Positions 14,190 through 24,900 of a DNA stretch of 64,000 nucleotides are shown one piece after another (position 1 is the stretch's first letter; each line of letters begins with the position of its first letter). The stretch lies in NCBI RefSeq assembly GCF_011386835.1, contig NC_088792.1, positions 59,524,081-59,588,080 on the forward strand, written 5' to 3'. Under the pieces are notes generated by a model. The model was not told the DNA's origin, made no database searches, and saw nothing but the letters and a program-made list of their open reading frames with translations. The position numbers and the translations under genes are program-made. Origin of the DNA: Chrysemys picta bellii. Lineage: Eukaryota; Chordata; Testudines; Emydidae.

Positions 14190-14423
14190 GTGGGGGGTTC
14201 ACCAAGGGACTGTACTGGGACCAGTGCTTTCAACATATTGATAAATGATCTTGAAAAGGAGGTAAACAGTGAGGTAGCAAAGTTTGTAGATGATACTAAG
14301 TTATTCAAGATAGTTAAATCTACAGCAGGCTGCAAAGAGTTACAAAAGGATCTCACAAAACTGGGTGAGTGGGCAACAAAATGGCAGATGAAATTCAATG
14401 TTGATAAATGCAAAGTAAATTAG
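14190..14423 (+). pseudogene. CR1 reverse transcriptase fragment
   Basis: A 77-codon open segment of the LINE ORF2 carries the reverse transcriptase core that copies element RNA at a nicked target. FVDDTKLF holds the two metal-binding aspartates of the catalytic box, preceded by INDLEKEV and followed by LTKLGEWATKWQMKFNVDKCKV, the block that usually follows the catalytic box in CR1. Upstream and downstream parts of the same protein lie in other frames, so no functional protein can be made. It belongs to the CR1 copy at 12969-15775. Confidence 0.88.
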
Positions 14424-15068
14424 CTGTTACCACTCAAGAATGAAATTGCAAAGTTATTGTGGATAGCTCTCTGAAAACATCCACTCAACGGGGAGCAGCA
14501 GTCAAAAAAAGCTAACTATGTTAGGAACCATTAGAAAAAGGTTAGATAATAAGACAGTAAATATAATACTGCCACTATATAAATCCATGGTATGCTCACA
14601 CCTTGAATAGTGCATGCAGTTCTGGTTAGCCCATCTCAACAAAGATATATTAGAAATGGAAAAGGTTCAGAGAAGGGTAACACAAATAATTAGGAATATA
14701 GAAGCTGTTCCATATGAGGAGAGATTAAAAAGACAGACTGTTCAGCTTGGAAAAGAGGTGACTCGGGGGGGGGGGGGGGAGAGATATGATAGAGGTCTAT
14801 AAAATCATGAATGGTGTGGAGAAAGTGAATAAGGAAGTGTTCACTTCACATAGCACAAGGACCAAGGATCACCCAATGAAATTAATAGGAAGCAGGATTA
14901 AAAACAAACAAAAGGAAGTACTTCTTCACACAACACACGGTCAACTTGTGAAACTTGTTGCCAGAGGATGTTGTGAAGGCTAAAAGTTTAACTGGGTTCA
15001 AAAGAAAATTTAGATAAGTACATGGAGGTTCGCCAGTAGCTATTGGCCAAGATAGCTAAGCCTCTGAC

Positions 15069-15614
15069 CAGGGCGGGCTTTAAGCCGATTTGGCCGATTC
15101 CCCGGAATGGGGCTCCGCGCCTCAGAGGGCCCCGCAATGTCCGGGGCTGCCGGTGGAGTGGGAGAAAAAAAAAAAAAAATGCCGCGTCCTGCTCCTCCCC
15201 CCTCCCTCCAGTGCTTGCACTGCCATACAAGAAGTGGGCTGTAGTCCACGAAAGCTTATGCTCTAATAAATTTGTTAGTCTCTAAGGTGCCACAAGTCCT
15301 CCTGTTCTTCTTTTTGCGGATACAGACTAACACGGCTGCTACTCTGAAACACTGCCATACAGTTGATCAGCTCAAGCCTGGGAGGGAGGGGTGAGGAGGA
15401 GGAATGAGGAGTGCTTGGGGAAGAGGCAGGGCCAGGGTGGGGATTTGGGGAGGGATCCCATGGGGCAGTGAGGGTGCGGGGATGGGGCGGGGCCAGGGTG
15501 GGGATTTGGGGAGGGAGCCAATGGGCCAGGGAGGGGGCGGAGTTGGGGAGGAGGGGGGGGCGCGAGACAATTTGCGTCCCGGCGTGGGGCCCCGCACCTG
15601 CTAAAGCCGCCTTG
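15069..15614. mobile_element. hAT-type non-autonomous element inserted in CR1
   Basis: The terminal inverted repeats are cagggcgggctttaag on the left and, as reverse complement of the right end, caaggcggctttagc. The flanking target duplication is exact: cctctgac at 15061-15068 and 15615-15622, 8 bp as expected for hAT. Removing 15069-15622 restores CR1 3'-end sequence. The interior is G-rich, with two tandem 61-bp units starting at about 15431 and 15492 (gccagggtggggatttgg) and several runs of four or more G. A Penelope-like 3' end is nested inside at 15229-15349. No transposase is present. Confidence 0.88.
15229..15349 (+). mobile_element. Penelope-like element 3' end, nested
   Basis: A 121-bp 5'-truncated insert begins with aagaagtgggctgtag and ends in the complete family terminus acacggctgctactctgaaa. 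It is flanked by an exact 11-bp duplication, cactgccatac, at 15218-15228 and 15350-15360. It retains the hammerhead-like stem, the GAAA box and the agcttatgc segment, but the truncation removes the upstream catalytic box. Assignment to Penelope-like elements rests on similarity to the longer copy at 61158-61510, which includes an ORF end resembling the GIY-YIG protein C-terminus. Confidence 0.82.
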
Positions 15615-15775
15615 CCTCTGACTACCAGATGCTGGGACTGGATGACAGAGAGTGGATCACTAAATAATTGCCATGTTCTCTTCATTTCTTCTGAAGCATC
15701 TGGCATTGGCTACTGGCAGAAGACAAGATACTAGACTAGATGATCTGACCTAGTATGGCCATTCTTACGTTCATA

Positions 15776-16851
15776 TTGTCTCCTGTCAATTCAATATATG
15801 GGTGAAATATTGCCCAATGCCAGCCACTAATTGCATAGCTTCTCTCTGGAAATTCTTGATGAGGGAACTGTATCCACAGCACAACTTATTTTCCTACCAG
15901 CTGGCAAAAATGGGAGGGAACTACTTTTGCTCACATACAAATTTATTAATATAAATATAGGCTTGCTTAAATTGCATGTTAAAAGCTAACGGAAGCAGCA
16001 TCAGCTATCACAGTAAACCATTTCTTCATGCTTCTGGCCAGAAGTTTTATAAATATTTTCTTTGTGTTTACATTCATGCAGAAAAAAATTCACAATATTA
16101 TTTCTTGGGAGTTGAAGTGCTAGATTTTTTTTGAACATCCTAATGACAACATTTCATTGCCAAACCTCTAACTGCATTCATTACAGATTGTAAACAACAT
16201 AGAGCTTAACAGCATTCTCAGATTGTAAATGCCATAAAGAGAAAATGAACAATAGATATTCATAATGAGGCCATTTAGAATCAAGACAAATGGTTGTTAT
16301 ACTGTATTCCAAATGCTAACAAGCATACCTATTGACCTCCATGGAGCAGAGTTACTCCAACGCTGAATGCTTCTGAAAATCCCACCCTATGAAGCCTGAA
16401 GAATTTTAGGTGGAGATGAAGAGTGCTTACATAAAAGTTCAACCCTCGCAAGAGTGGAGGCTGTTTGGGGAAGAGGCTATTCTCCTGTAAAGCCAGGTGA
16501 AAGAAGTTGTAATTGGGACAGCCAGCTGCGGTTGTAAATCTCTGTGAGAATTCTTCTTGCCTAAGGAGATCACCTAGCATTAGCTAGGTGCAACCCCAAG
16601 GGACTGACTAGCACATGGTGGCCTGGGAGTTGATTATTTTTGAGTTGGGTTGGAGCAAGCCTCTTGGTTATGTATTCTGTTCATCTGCACTCACTCAAAA
16701 CCAGCTAACGTTTCCTCCCAGTGACAGTACTGATGCGGTAAGCAACGTAGGCAGAGCTGGGTAGGGGCGGGGGACGCATGGGAGGGCATTGCCCCTCGCC
16801 CCCAACTGCAAGCCTCAGGCTGGCAGCCTGAGTGTGCAGTGTAATGAGTTT
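15776..16851. other. No gene recognised
   Basis: AT-rich DNA without a recognisable coding or repeat signature. The part near 16740-16850 becomes GC-rich just before the TIR element that follows. Confidence 0.55.
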
Positions 16852-17130
16852 GGGCTGGTCTTCATTACAGGGAGATCGATGCTGCTGTAATCGATGCAGC
16901 AGGGATTGATTTAGTGGAGTGAAGAACCCCTAAATCAATGACAGAGCGCTCTCCAGTTGACCCCAGTACTCCATCTCTCTGAGAAGAGTAAGGGAAGTTG
17001 ACCAGAGGGCGTCTCCCATCGATGCAGCACAGTGAAGACACCGGGGTAAGCTGACCTAAGCTATGTCTTACTCACATAGCTGGAGTAGCGTAACTTTGGT
17101 TGATTTACCCCCATAGTGAAAACAAACCCT
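16852..17130. mobile_element. Short TIR DNA element (MITE-like)
   Basis: The left end gggctggtcttcattacagg and the reverse complement of the right end, agggtttgttttcactatgg, form imperfect terminal inverted repeats 279 bp apart. Internally atcgatgcagcagggattgatt is mirrored by further atcgatgcagc and gattgatt-like segments, the usual foldback pattern of such elements. No transposase and no unambiguous target duplication are seen, so superfamily (Harbinger-like or hAT) is open. Confidence 0.5.
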
Positions 17131-17409
17131 TCTGCATAGGAGACAGGAGACTTCTCCCTGCTTGCACCCCTGAGGCAGAGAGTCAGATTTTCGTTTGTAA
17201 ACAGAGTGATTAACAGGTAATTAAGATAAGAAAGGGCTTATCTGTTACCATGTTTTCTAAAGTTAAATGAACTGTTCCAAACTTGGTGAACTGCAAAAAG
17301 AAAGTAGCCTAAATGATAGAAAGTAACTGTACACATTTTCTACAGTTGTTTCAATTGTTGTATTCAAGAAGTGGTAACAAAGTTACTAATATATTTTATT
17401 TGAGAAGAT

Positions 17410-18965
17410 AACTGATTTTTTTAGACAAAGAAAATGCAGTGGATCTAATCTACCTGGCGTCAGTAAGGCATTTGATACAGTTCCACATGATAAATTATTA
17501 GTTAAATTGGAGAAGATGGGGATTAATATGAGAACTGAAAGGTAGATAAGGAACTGGTTAAAGGGAAGACTACAACAGGTCATACTGAAGGTGAACTGTA
17601 AGGCTGGAGGGAGGTTACTAGTGGAGTTCTTCAGGGATCAGTCGTGGGACTTATTGAACATTTTTATTACTGACCTTGGCACAAAAAGTGGGAGTGTGCT
17701 AATAAAATTTGCAGATGACACAAAGTTGGGAGGCATTGCCAATACCGAGGAGGATTGGAATACCATACAAGAAGATCTGGATGACCTTGTAAACTGGTGT
17801 AATAGAAATTGGATGATATTTAATAGTGCAATGTGTAAGGTAGGTCGTGCATTTAGGTACTAACAACAAGAATTTTTGTTATAAGCTGGGGACTTATCAG
17901 TTGGAAGTGACAGTGTAGGAGAAAGAGCTGGGTGTATTGGTTGATCACAGGATGACTATGAGCTGTCAATGTGATGCGGCTGTGAAGAAGGCTAATGCAG
18001 TCCTAGGATGTATCAGGTGCGGTATTCCCAGTAGAGACTGGGAAGTGCTAGTACTACTATACAAGGCACTGAGGAGACCTCATCTGGAGTATTGTTTGCA
18101 ATTCTGGTCTCCCATGTTTAAGAAAGATGCATTCAAACTGGAACAGGTGCAGAGAAGGGCTACAAGGATGATCTGAGGAATGGAAAACCTATCTTATCAG
18201 AGGAGACTCAAAGAGCTTGGCTTGTTTAGTCTAACCAATAGAAGGCTCAGGGGAGATATGATTACTCTGTATAATTACATAAGAGGGATAAATAGCAGAG
18301 AGGGAGAGGAGTTATTTAAGGTAAGCATCCATGTGGATCCCAAAACAAATACATATAAACTGTCCATCAACAAATTTAGGCTTGACATTAGGCAGAGGTT
18401 TGTAATCATCAGAAGAGTGAAGTTCTGGAGCAGCCTCCTGAGGGGAACAGTGGGGGCAAAAAGCCTAACTGGCTTCAAGACTAAGCTTGATAAGTTTATG
18501 GAGGGGATGGTATGATAGGACTGCCTACAATGGGCCATCAGCGAATGCCTATAGCAAAAGTCCCCAGTGGGTGGAGGCGGAACACTAGATGGAGAGGGCT
18601 CTGAGTTACTACAGAGAATTATTTCCCAGGTATCTGCCTGGTGGGTCTTGCCCCCATGCTCAGGGTCTAACCGATCCATCATATTTGGGATCAGGAATTT
18701 TTTCCCCCCAGGGTCAGATTGATAGAGATCATGGGGGGTGGGGTTCACCTTCTTATGCAGCATGGGGTAACTTTCAGGTTTAAACTAGTGTAAATGGTGA
18801 ATTCTCTGTAACTTGAAGTCTTTAAATCATGATTTCAGGACTTCAGTAACTCAGTCAGAGGTTAGGGGTCTATTACAGGAGTGGGTGGGTGAGGTTCTGT
18901 GACCTGCAATGTGCAGGAGGTCAAACTAGATGATCACAGTTGTCCCTTCTGATTTTAGCAAGAGT
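17410..18965 (+). mobile_element. CR1-type LINE, second copy, 5'-truncated
   Basis: The CR1 remnant starts within the reverse transcriptase (KENAVDLIYLASVRHLIQF-like reading near 17428-17480). It contains the catalytic FADDTKL at about 17708-17728, the post-catalytic block ending NRNWMIFNSAMCKV, and the C-terminal conserved section RPHLEYCLQFWSPMFKKDAF (18078-18137) followed by LEQVQRRATRMI. The 3' tail carries the aaactagatgatcacagttg motif typical of CR1 ends near 18925-18945. Frame changes at about 17865, 17935 and 18177 show it is dead. It is less decayed than the copy at 12969. Confidence 0.92.
17937..18515 (+). pseudogene. CR1 ORF2 C-terminal region
   Basis: Two adjacent open segments, 17937-18176 and 18180-18515, separated by one stop (tga at 18174-18176), encode the C-terminal third of CR1 ORF2. 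The first has the block RRPHLEYCLQFWSP. The second has SYQRRLKELGLFSLTNRRLRGDMI and ends with a LTGFKTKLDKFMEGMV-type terminus just before the 3' UTR. The same C-terminal block can be read on the minus strand at 44601-45066, which supports the family call. It acts with reverse transcriptase in target-primed insertion in live elements. Confidence 0.88.
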
Positions 18966-19570
18966 ATCAGCGTAAAAATATAGATAACAATTTTAAACCT
19001 AACCAGTGTCCGATAAATGACTTGCCACAAGATATCAGAACATATTAGTATTAGAGTTGAGGGGGGTCTAATATATATTTATTTTTCTTTCTTGATATAA
19101 GAATTAGAAATATCCGACAGGAGCATTGTATCTAAGTTATCTGCAAAACCACTAGTTTTCAGTTGCCTACTTAGCCCCTGCAGTCACAGTTAAAGTTGCA
19201 CCCCTCCCCAGCATCTGAAATGGCACCCCTGTGGGCAGGCATTGAATTTGCCTTCTCCCCCAGTTGCCCCATTGGCCTGACTGGAGCCACTCCCCACCCC
19301 CAAATATAGAAGTCAAACTACATCTATGGTAAGCAACCAGCTAGTTAGAACTTCCACATGGGGTCTGCTTTCCTAATTAAATACAGAGCCTTCACTGGCC
19401 TAAGCAGAGCACGGTAAAGATCTACCTAACTCCAGTAATCCCTGGCTGTCAGCATGCCTCACAGAGCTCTGGCACAAAAACACAAATAGCACTTGCCCAT
19501 TGTTAAATCCTCTACGAGACTGTAATAGGGGCTAGCCCTCTGAGGGGATTAGGTAGGCAAGCAGCCTCTG
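18966..19570. other. No gene recognised
   Basis: No clear signature. Includes a C-rich patch at about 19200-19310. Sequence from about 19517 onward may already belong to the LTR-like segment described next. Confidence 0.45.
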
Positions 19571-20066
19571 TGTAACAAGTTCTGCTAAGAAGAATAAATC
19601 AACCCAGGTCCAGCTGTGGATGGCTACTTTCTTAAGTAGCTAGGGGTAGTTAATTAGTTAAGAAACACCTGGGCCTTATAAGGGTTATAACGGCTTAGGC
19701 AAGAACAAAATAGAGGGAGCATAAGCTTCTCAGGGGAGTTGGCTTGGATCTCATCCAGAATACAAAGAGAAAGAGAATGACAGTGTGCTTGCTTGCTTGC
19801 TTGCTTGCTTCAGAGGGAGAGATAATATAAAGCTCTCCAACTAGGAAGTCCTGAGGGGTCCTCTGTTGATCCTGGGTAGAGATTGTAGAGCTCCAGGCAG
19901 TGGAGAAACCTGGGGACTTACAGCTGAAGGAGAAGGCTTCTTTATCTAACATGTTTGGTGGTTGATTGAACAATGCCCCTTCAGGGGTCTAGTTTGTTTA
20001 TAGTATACAAGCCTTACTGAAGTTATTGAAAGCCCATTAGGGTAAACTGAGGCAGAGATGTAACTG
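19571..20066 (+). mobile_element. Candidate LTR and primer site of a Gypsy element
   Basis: The segment starts with tgtaacaagttctg and has a TATA-like cttataaggg near 19676-19685. It is followed at 20071 by tggttccacagtgggtcccc, which begins with the TGG expected of a tRNA primer-binding site. A (GCTT)n microsatellite lies inside at about 19787-19811. No second copy of the LTR was found in the window and the right edge does not end in a clean CA, so this is a tentative call. It sits directly upstream of the Gypsy pol and gag fragments at 20638-23330. Confidence 0.35.
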
Positions 20067-20637
20067 TGGTTCCACAGTGGGTCCCCTTGGGGTGTTCCAG
20101 GGGTGAGTGCCTGTTAGAGGGTGCAACAAAGATTTCAATTTTTATAAATATAAAAAGCACTTGTGGGCCCTACTAATTAGCAAATCTTAAGCAATTAATA
20201 TAAGAGAACTAACAGCTGTAGCAGAAGCCTCTGGGTACAGCCAATAGGGGCAGAAATAGCCAAAGCAGTGACTGTCTGTTCCCGGGGGGGGGGTAAACTG
20301 AGCCCCAGCTGAGCTACCCCTCTTCCTGCCACCCCTAGATCCAGAATTATGCTGGAGAGCCCCCATCAGTACTCTAGGGGCATTAGGACTCAAATGTTGT
20401 TTTATTCTGGCTTGCCTCACCCTGTCTAACCTCACCATGTGGGTTTGGGAGGAAGCTGCAAAGATCAGACAGACAGACTCTAGCCAATAGGGCCAGAAGC
20501 AGCCAAAGCAGGGACCTTGGGAAAACTTTCTAGAAGTTGTGACTTTCTCTGCCCTGTTCTGATTGGCTGTTTTTTGTTCTGTTTTGTACAGTGTCTCACA
20601 CAGTGGGGTCCTGGTCTCTGCCTAGGGCTCTTAGGAG
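20067..20637. repeat. Leader-like region with direct repeat and a SINE tail
   Basis: Two copies of agccaatagggg-cagaa-agccaaagcag occur near 20236 and 20483, about 247 bp apart, suggesting a local duplication. From about 20572 to 20672 a plus-strand 3' tail of the kind shared by CR1-related SINEs is visible (ttgtacagtgtctcacacag, then aataattaataataaatg). No coding signal. The first part may be the untranslated leader of the Gypsy element. Confidence 0.45.
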
Positions 20638-22310
20638 CTAATGGTAATATGAATAATTAATAATAAATGATTCCTTCCAATACTTGGAGGGGAAAAAATT
20701 CCAACTCCCCATTCCATTGGGCAACTCAGCCCTCTCCAATAGATTGGCTCTGAATGTGCCCTCCTTTCTAGACAAGGCATTGGCCACAATATTTTCTTTC
20801 CCCTTAATATGTGCAATCTTCATGTCATATTCTTGAAGCAGGATGCTCCAGCGAAGTAGTTTAAAATGAATGCCCTTAGTTCTGTGTAACCTGACTAATG
20901 GAGAATGGTCAGTTAGTACTTTCTGAACTTCCTTTTAAAAGATAGGCCTCAGTTGTTTGACTGCCCACGCTATGGCATAATACTTTTTCTATGACAATTT
21001 TGTTCAGTTTGTGTCAGTATTTTGCTTAAGAAAGCAATGGGGTGCTTCTTGTTGCTTTCCCCTGCTTGCATCAATAGTGCTTCTAGACCAATGAATGTAT
21101 CAGTACAAAGTTCAAACATTTGTCAAAATCTGGGCGGGACAGAACAGGCTTTTTAGACAAGGTTTTCTTTACCTTATCAAAACCTTCTTGACAGACTTGT
21201 GACTTGGGTTTTTTTTTTTACACAGATTTCTGATTTGCAATACACTGTAATTGAAACCATACATGAATGAAAGACAGGAGCTGTTTTTTAATCTGGGGCA
21301 CAGGCTGGTTTACAATGGCTTCTCCCTTTAAGGGATCAGGAGAGATCTTATGGCTCTCTACCAAATGATCCAAAAAAGGATACTTTGCTGCTCCTATTTT
21401 ACACTCAGAGGATTTACCATCATGTCTGTGTCTTTGAGCTTTGACAATACAATCCCCAAGTGTTTCTTGTGATCAGACCAAGAGTTGCTAGAGATTGCAA
21501 TGTCATCAACCTAGGCTCTTGTGAAGTCCTGTAATCTGTGTAATACTCAATTGAGCAGCCTCTGAAAATTGGCTCCTGAATTAATTAATCCCAAAGGTAA
21601 CATTTTGCATTCATACAGTTCCATATCAGTAATAAAAGCGGAATTTTTTCTGTGCATCTTTGTCTAAAGGGATTGTACAATAATGTTTTACAAAGTCAAA
21701 TGTGCTAAGATATCTAGCTTTGCTCAAAATATGCAGCATCTGATCAATTCTGGGCATTGGATAAGCATCTGGAACAGTGGCAGCATTGAGTTTCTTTTAA
21801 TCAAAACAAAACCATAGTGTTGTCTTTCTTGGGGACCAAGACCACCAGAGACTCCCAAGAACTGTCAGATTTTAAATCACCCCTCTGTCCAGCATTCTTT
21901 GTATTTCTGTGTGAATCTGGCACCTTGCCAGTGGTATGGTAGGCCTGGCCAGGTGCAGGCTGTGAGCCTTCATTGATGCAGTTATGGGTCAACATGTGAG
22001 TCCTCCCTGGCTATCCGGAAAACACCAGTTTATGCATTTGTAGCACAACTAATACCTCTGACTTTTAAATTGGCATAAACTCACTGCATATTTCAGTACT
22101 GTCAAGTGAGGAGTCATTTTTACATTCAGACATTAAATCAATGAGGTGTGATGCCTCCATTTCCCCTTCAAATACTATTTACCATTGCTCCCCTACTGTG
22201 ATAAGCTTTAAGCCTATTCATGTGCACCAGCTGTGGGGCAGCATTATTGTAAGGTCTTTTAACATGGTATTTACACTCATTCACCTCTTCTACACTTGAG
22301 AAGGTCTCTT
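20638..22310 (-). pseudogene. Ty3/Gypsy (Gmr1-like) integrase tail, RT and RNase H
   Basis: Read on the minus strand, this is the pol region of a long-dead Ty3/Gypsy element. First comes a C-terminal integrase-like tail, QLVHMNRLKAYHSR, at about 22191-22233. Some 350 bp later the reverse transcriptase begins with VVLVPKKDN (21819-21848), then DAYPMPRIDQMLH (21731-21770) and a catalytic VDDIAI near 21492-21510, with a stop replacing the tyrosine before VDD. RNase H ends with KGKENIVANALSR near 20770-20810. Integrase before RT is the Gmr1-like order, opposite to most Gypsy elements. Many stops and shifts rule out function. The matching gag lies next to it on the opposite strand. Confidence 0.78.
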
Positions 22311-22314
22311 CCAT

Positions 22315-23106
22315 GTGATTCCTGATGATCAAAAGATGACCACTTTGGCTGCAAAATTGACTGGGAGAGCTCTGGACATATTCAATAAAATGCTAATGGG
22401 AGATGCTCCCAATTATGGTAAATTTAAGGACTTGGTTTTGAAACAGTTTCAGATTACATCTGAAATTTATAGAGTAAAATTTAGGAGCCTTAAGAGAGGG
22501 GCTGGATTAATTAATGTGGCTTATGTGAACCAAATGAGAGATCTACTGGATAAGGGGTGAAGGGAAAGGTATTACAAGCTTTGAAGGAATTTGTGATTTG
22601 ATTGCTCAGGGACAGTTCCTGAATATGTCTAGTGATGTAAAACAGTGTTTATGGGATAAAAAGTTAGAAACAGTCAATGAATTTGCAGTTTTTGCAGATA
22701 AATTTGAGCAATCCCAAGCATCTAGTAGGAATAAATCACAGGCAGAGGGGTTTATGTTTGGTGGGAAGCAAGGTCTCCATTTTACCCCTGGGAAGAAGGA
22801 GGGTGGGTGGGAGGCTGGACACTCAGCTCCCCAAGTTCACTCCTCCAGTCCTCATTCCAAATCTCCCATAAAAGCAGAAGAGCCCAGAAGGTGCTATTAT
22901 TGTAATTCCACTGAGCACCTGAGGAGTAAATGCCCTGTGATGAGTGGGAACAGGCAGCAGGTAACTCATGGAAATGCTGCTACCCAGAGTACAGATGCAC
23001 CTCAGGCAGTTGCCACTTATCACACAGGATTTGTAAAGGTTGCTACTGCACAGCCAGTCAGTAAGCACCTAAAGGCTGTCAAAGTAAATGACAGAGAACT
23101 CCTTGC
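22315..23106 (+). pseudogene. Gmr1-like Gypsy gag with SCAN-like capsid part
   Basis: Capsid/nucleocapsid remnant. The first open segment (22315-22557) contains DIFNKM, YRVKFRSLKRG and YVNQMRDLLDKG; after a frame change the second (from 22598) has DVKQCLWDKK, FAVFADKFEQ and a zinc knuckle CYYCNSTEHLRSKC (CX2CX4HX4C) at 22892-22933 that would bind packaged RNA. The helix-pattern segment resembles the vertebrate SCAN domain, which is thought to descend from Gmr1-like gag. The 5' half of gag is missing: the sequence starts abruptly at the junction with the inverted pol fragment at about 22310. A host SCAN zinc-finger gene is unlikely because protease follows directly. Confidence 0.78.
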
Positions 23107-23630
23107 ATAGAGAGATACTGGTGCAGAAAACTCTGTGGTCAGGAGAAACCTGGTTCAGGAGAAAGACATACTGCTAGGACAGATGTCAGAGCTTTTGTTA
23201 GTAGGGGGTCACAAAATCCTTGTGCCTTTGGCTAAAGTGCACATGAAAACTGAGGATTTGCAATCCAAATTAACTCACTGTGGTCTCTCAGAATCCTACA
23301 CACATTCTTCTGGAAAATGACTTTTTAAATGTGGCTAGGGCTGTCCAGGGGTCTGTCAGCAGCAAAGAGGAATTTTGTGCTGAAGCCCCAGTGGGAAGGA
23401 GCAAAGCTACAGAAACTGCTGAGGAAATGAGGAGTGTCTCTTTAATTTCTCTACTGCCCTGCAAAGCAATTTTCTACCAAAGGTGGGGGTGGGTAAAACC
23501 AGCTCCAGTCCTGTGGCTATCCCCTCAGGGGATGGGAGGGTTTTGCCTGATGGTAGGGAGTCTGTGCTGTGTTGACTGAGCGCGTAGGTCACATGGCATC
23601 ATTCTTCTCCAGCATTGGTTGAATATAATA
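23107..23630 (+). pseudogene. Gypsy aspartic protease remnant
   Basis: Directly downstream of gag and in the same frame after one TAG stop (23108-23110), the sequence reads RDTGAENSVVRRNLV. DTGA at 23114-23125 is the active-site loop of retroviral-type aspartic proteases that cut the polyprotein; in live enzymes two subunits pair to form the site. VGGHKILVPLAKVHM follows as an expected beta-strand region. The frame stops at 23318-23320 and sequence related to the protease-to-integrase spacer may continue to about 23630. Nothing of integrase follows here, since pol lies inverted upstream of gag. Confidence 0.68.
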
Positions 23631-24690
23631 CTTAATCAGAAGAATATTAGTAATAATAAATTATAAGGTTTTTTTAAAAAGTCTTCTGTCATGCTTCCTT
23701 AAAATACAGTGTTCTGGCAAACATTCCTAAAAGGAACTTCATTTACTAAAATACTTGCAGAAAAATATAAGAGGAGAAGACACTGTGGAAGAAAATTTGT
23801 TTTAAAGGTATCACAAAATAGTTACAGACAATAGGCCTGATTCTCCCGTGACTTAAACGACTTTCCCTTGTGGCCGCTTCTTTAGCTCTAAATCCTGTCT
23901 TACACCTATGTAAGAGCATTTGTTTCTCCTGTCATTTGTTTTTGCAGTATTCACCCAGCTCTAACAGAGGCACGCTATAGACCAGGGAGAAAACTATGAA
24001 GATAAAATACAGCACTATTTTGCTTTTAAGCTTCTTATTATCACTTAGATATATGTCACTGTAGGGAAAGTAAATGCAGATGAATGGTTTAGTTTCATCA
24101 TAACAATGAAACCAAAATTGTCAAGGAGTTTTTTGGGTACCATTAAAATAATTGGAACTAAAAACTCTTTTCATCAATATTGGACACTCTTTACAGATTT
24201 ACTATTAGCCTTTCTTTCCATTCTAATCATCACAATCATTTTAAGACCTCTTGGGTATGTGCTTATGTAACTTCCCTATAATTATTTCCTCTTAAGGTTA
24301 TTGAATAGCTGAAAATTGATACCATGGGGAAATAAGTGTTACTGAATTAAAAGTGATATAATTTAGCTGCAATTTAAAATGTGAAGGACTACTTGAGAGA
24401 ATTTAATTTGGAGGAGAGTAATCCATTGCAGGAATATTTAATTTCCAAAGTAAAAATGAAAGCCTGCATTCTTAAAAAAATTATATACTATTTATGTGGT
24501 ATATTCGTAAGGCTTTAGTTAGCCCAAACAAAAAGCATAGAAAACATTATTTTCCAAGTACAAGGCACAGCTGTCCAATTTCCAGCTCCTCTTTTCTATA
24601 CCAGTAATCTGTTCTCCATTATAATCCAATCACAAGAGACATACGATCCAAAAAGGCAAGAAACATGAAAACAGATGTTAGAACAGGGGA
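23631..24690. other. No gene recognised
   Basis: AT-rich, no repeat or coding signature seen apart from a scrap of the short gcctgattctc repeat near 23832. Confidence 0.55.
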
Positions 24691-24900
24691 CAGGGAGATG
24701 GCACTCCAGGTTTTAGTCTTGGCTATTTTGCTGATCTGCAGAGTGACCTTTGGCAAGTCACTGTACATATCTTTACAACTGTCAATTGAAGCAAAGACCG
24801 CTTGAGATGACTTGGTTCAGTTTGCAAGACTACTTAAAGTTTATAAAACATTTTGAGATCTTCGTGTGACAGGTGTATTATAAGAGTCCTATTCTGTTCC
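24691..24900 (+). repeat. MIR/CORE-type SINE
   Basis: The segment contains the conserved core gtgacctttggcaagtcact (24752-24771), diagnostic of MIR/CORE SINEs, followed by a tail with tttataaaacattttgagatc. The tRNA-like head is poorly preserved. These tRNA-derived elements are moved by a partner LINE. Confidence 0.72.

Larger units (their letters stand above)
12969..15775 (+). mobile_element. CR1-type LINE, decayed, 5'-truncated, interrupted
   Basis: This is a CR1 non-LTR retrotransposon remnant. It begins in the end of the endonuclease domain: the frame near 13010-13045 reads LLGNSDHNIIKF, with the SDHN motif of apurinic-type endonucleases. The reverse transcriptase follows: ANVTLIF..NYQPVSL near 13745-13825, NFQKAFEKVPHQH near 14035-14070, LGPVLSTY-like near 14215, and the catalytic FVDDTKLF at about 14283-14306. 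The C-terminal part reads VQRRVTQIIRN near 14663-14695. Many frameshifts and stops show it is dead. The 3' untranslated end at 15623-15775 closes with the usual ctagatgatctgacctagt-type tail. A hAT element with its own insertion splits the 3' region at 15069-15614. Confidence 0.9.

Noticed and set aside
19787..19811. (GCTT)n as a telomere-like repeat
   Set aside because: The unit is four bases and does not match ttaggg; it is an ordinary microsatellite inside an LTR-like segment.
22315..23110. Host SCAN zinc-finger gene
   Set aside because: Only one CCHC knuckle rather than C2H2 fingers, followed by an aspartic protease DTGA in the same frame, with stops; this is a retrotransposon gag.
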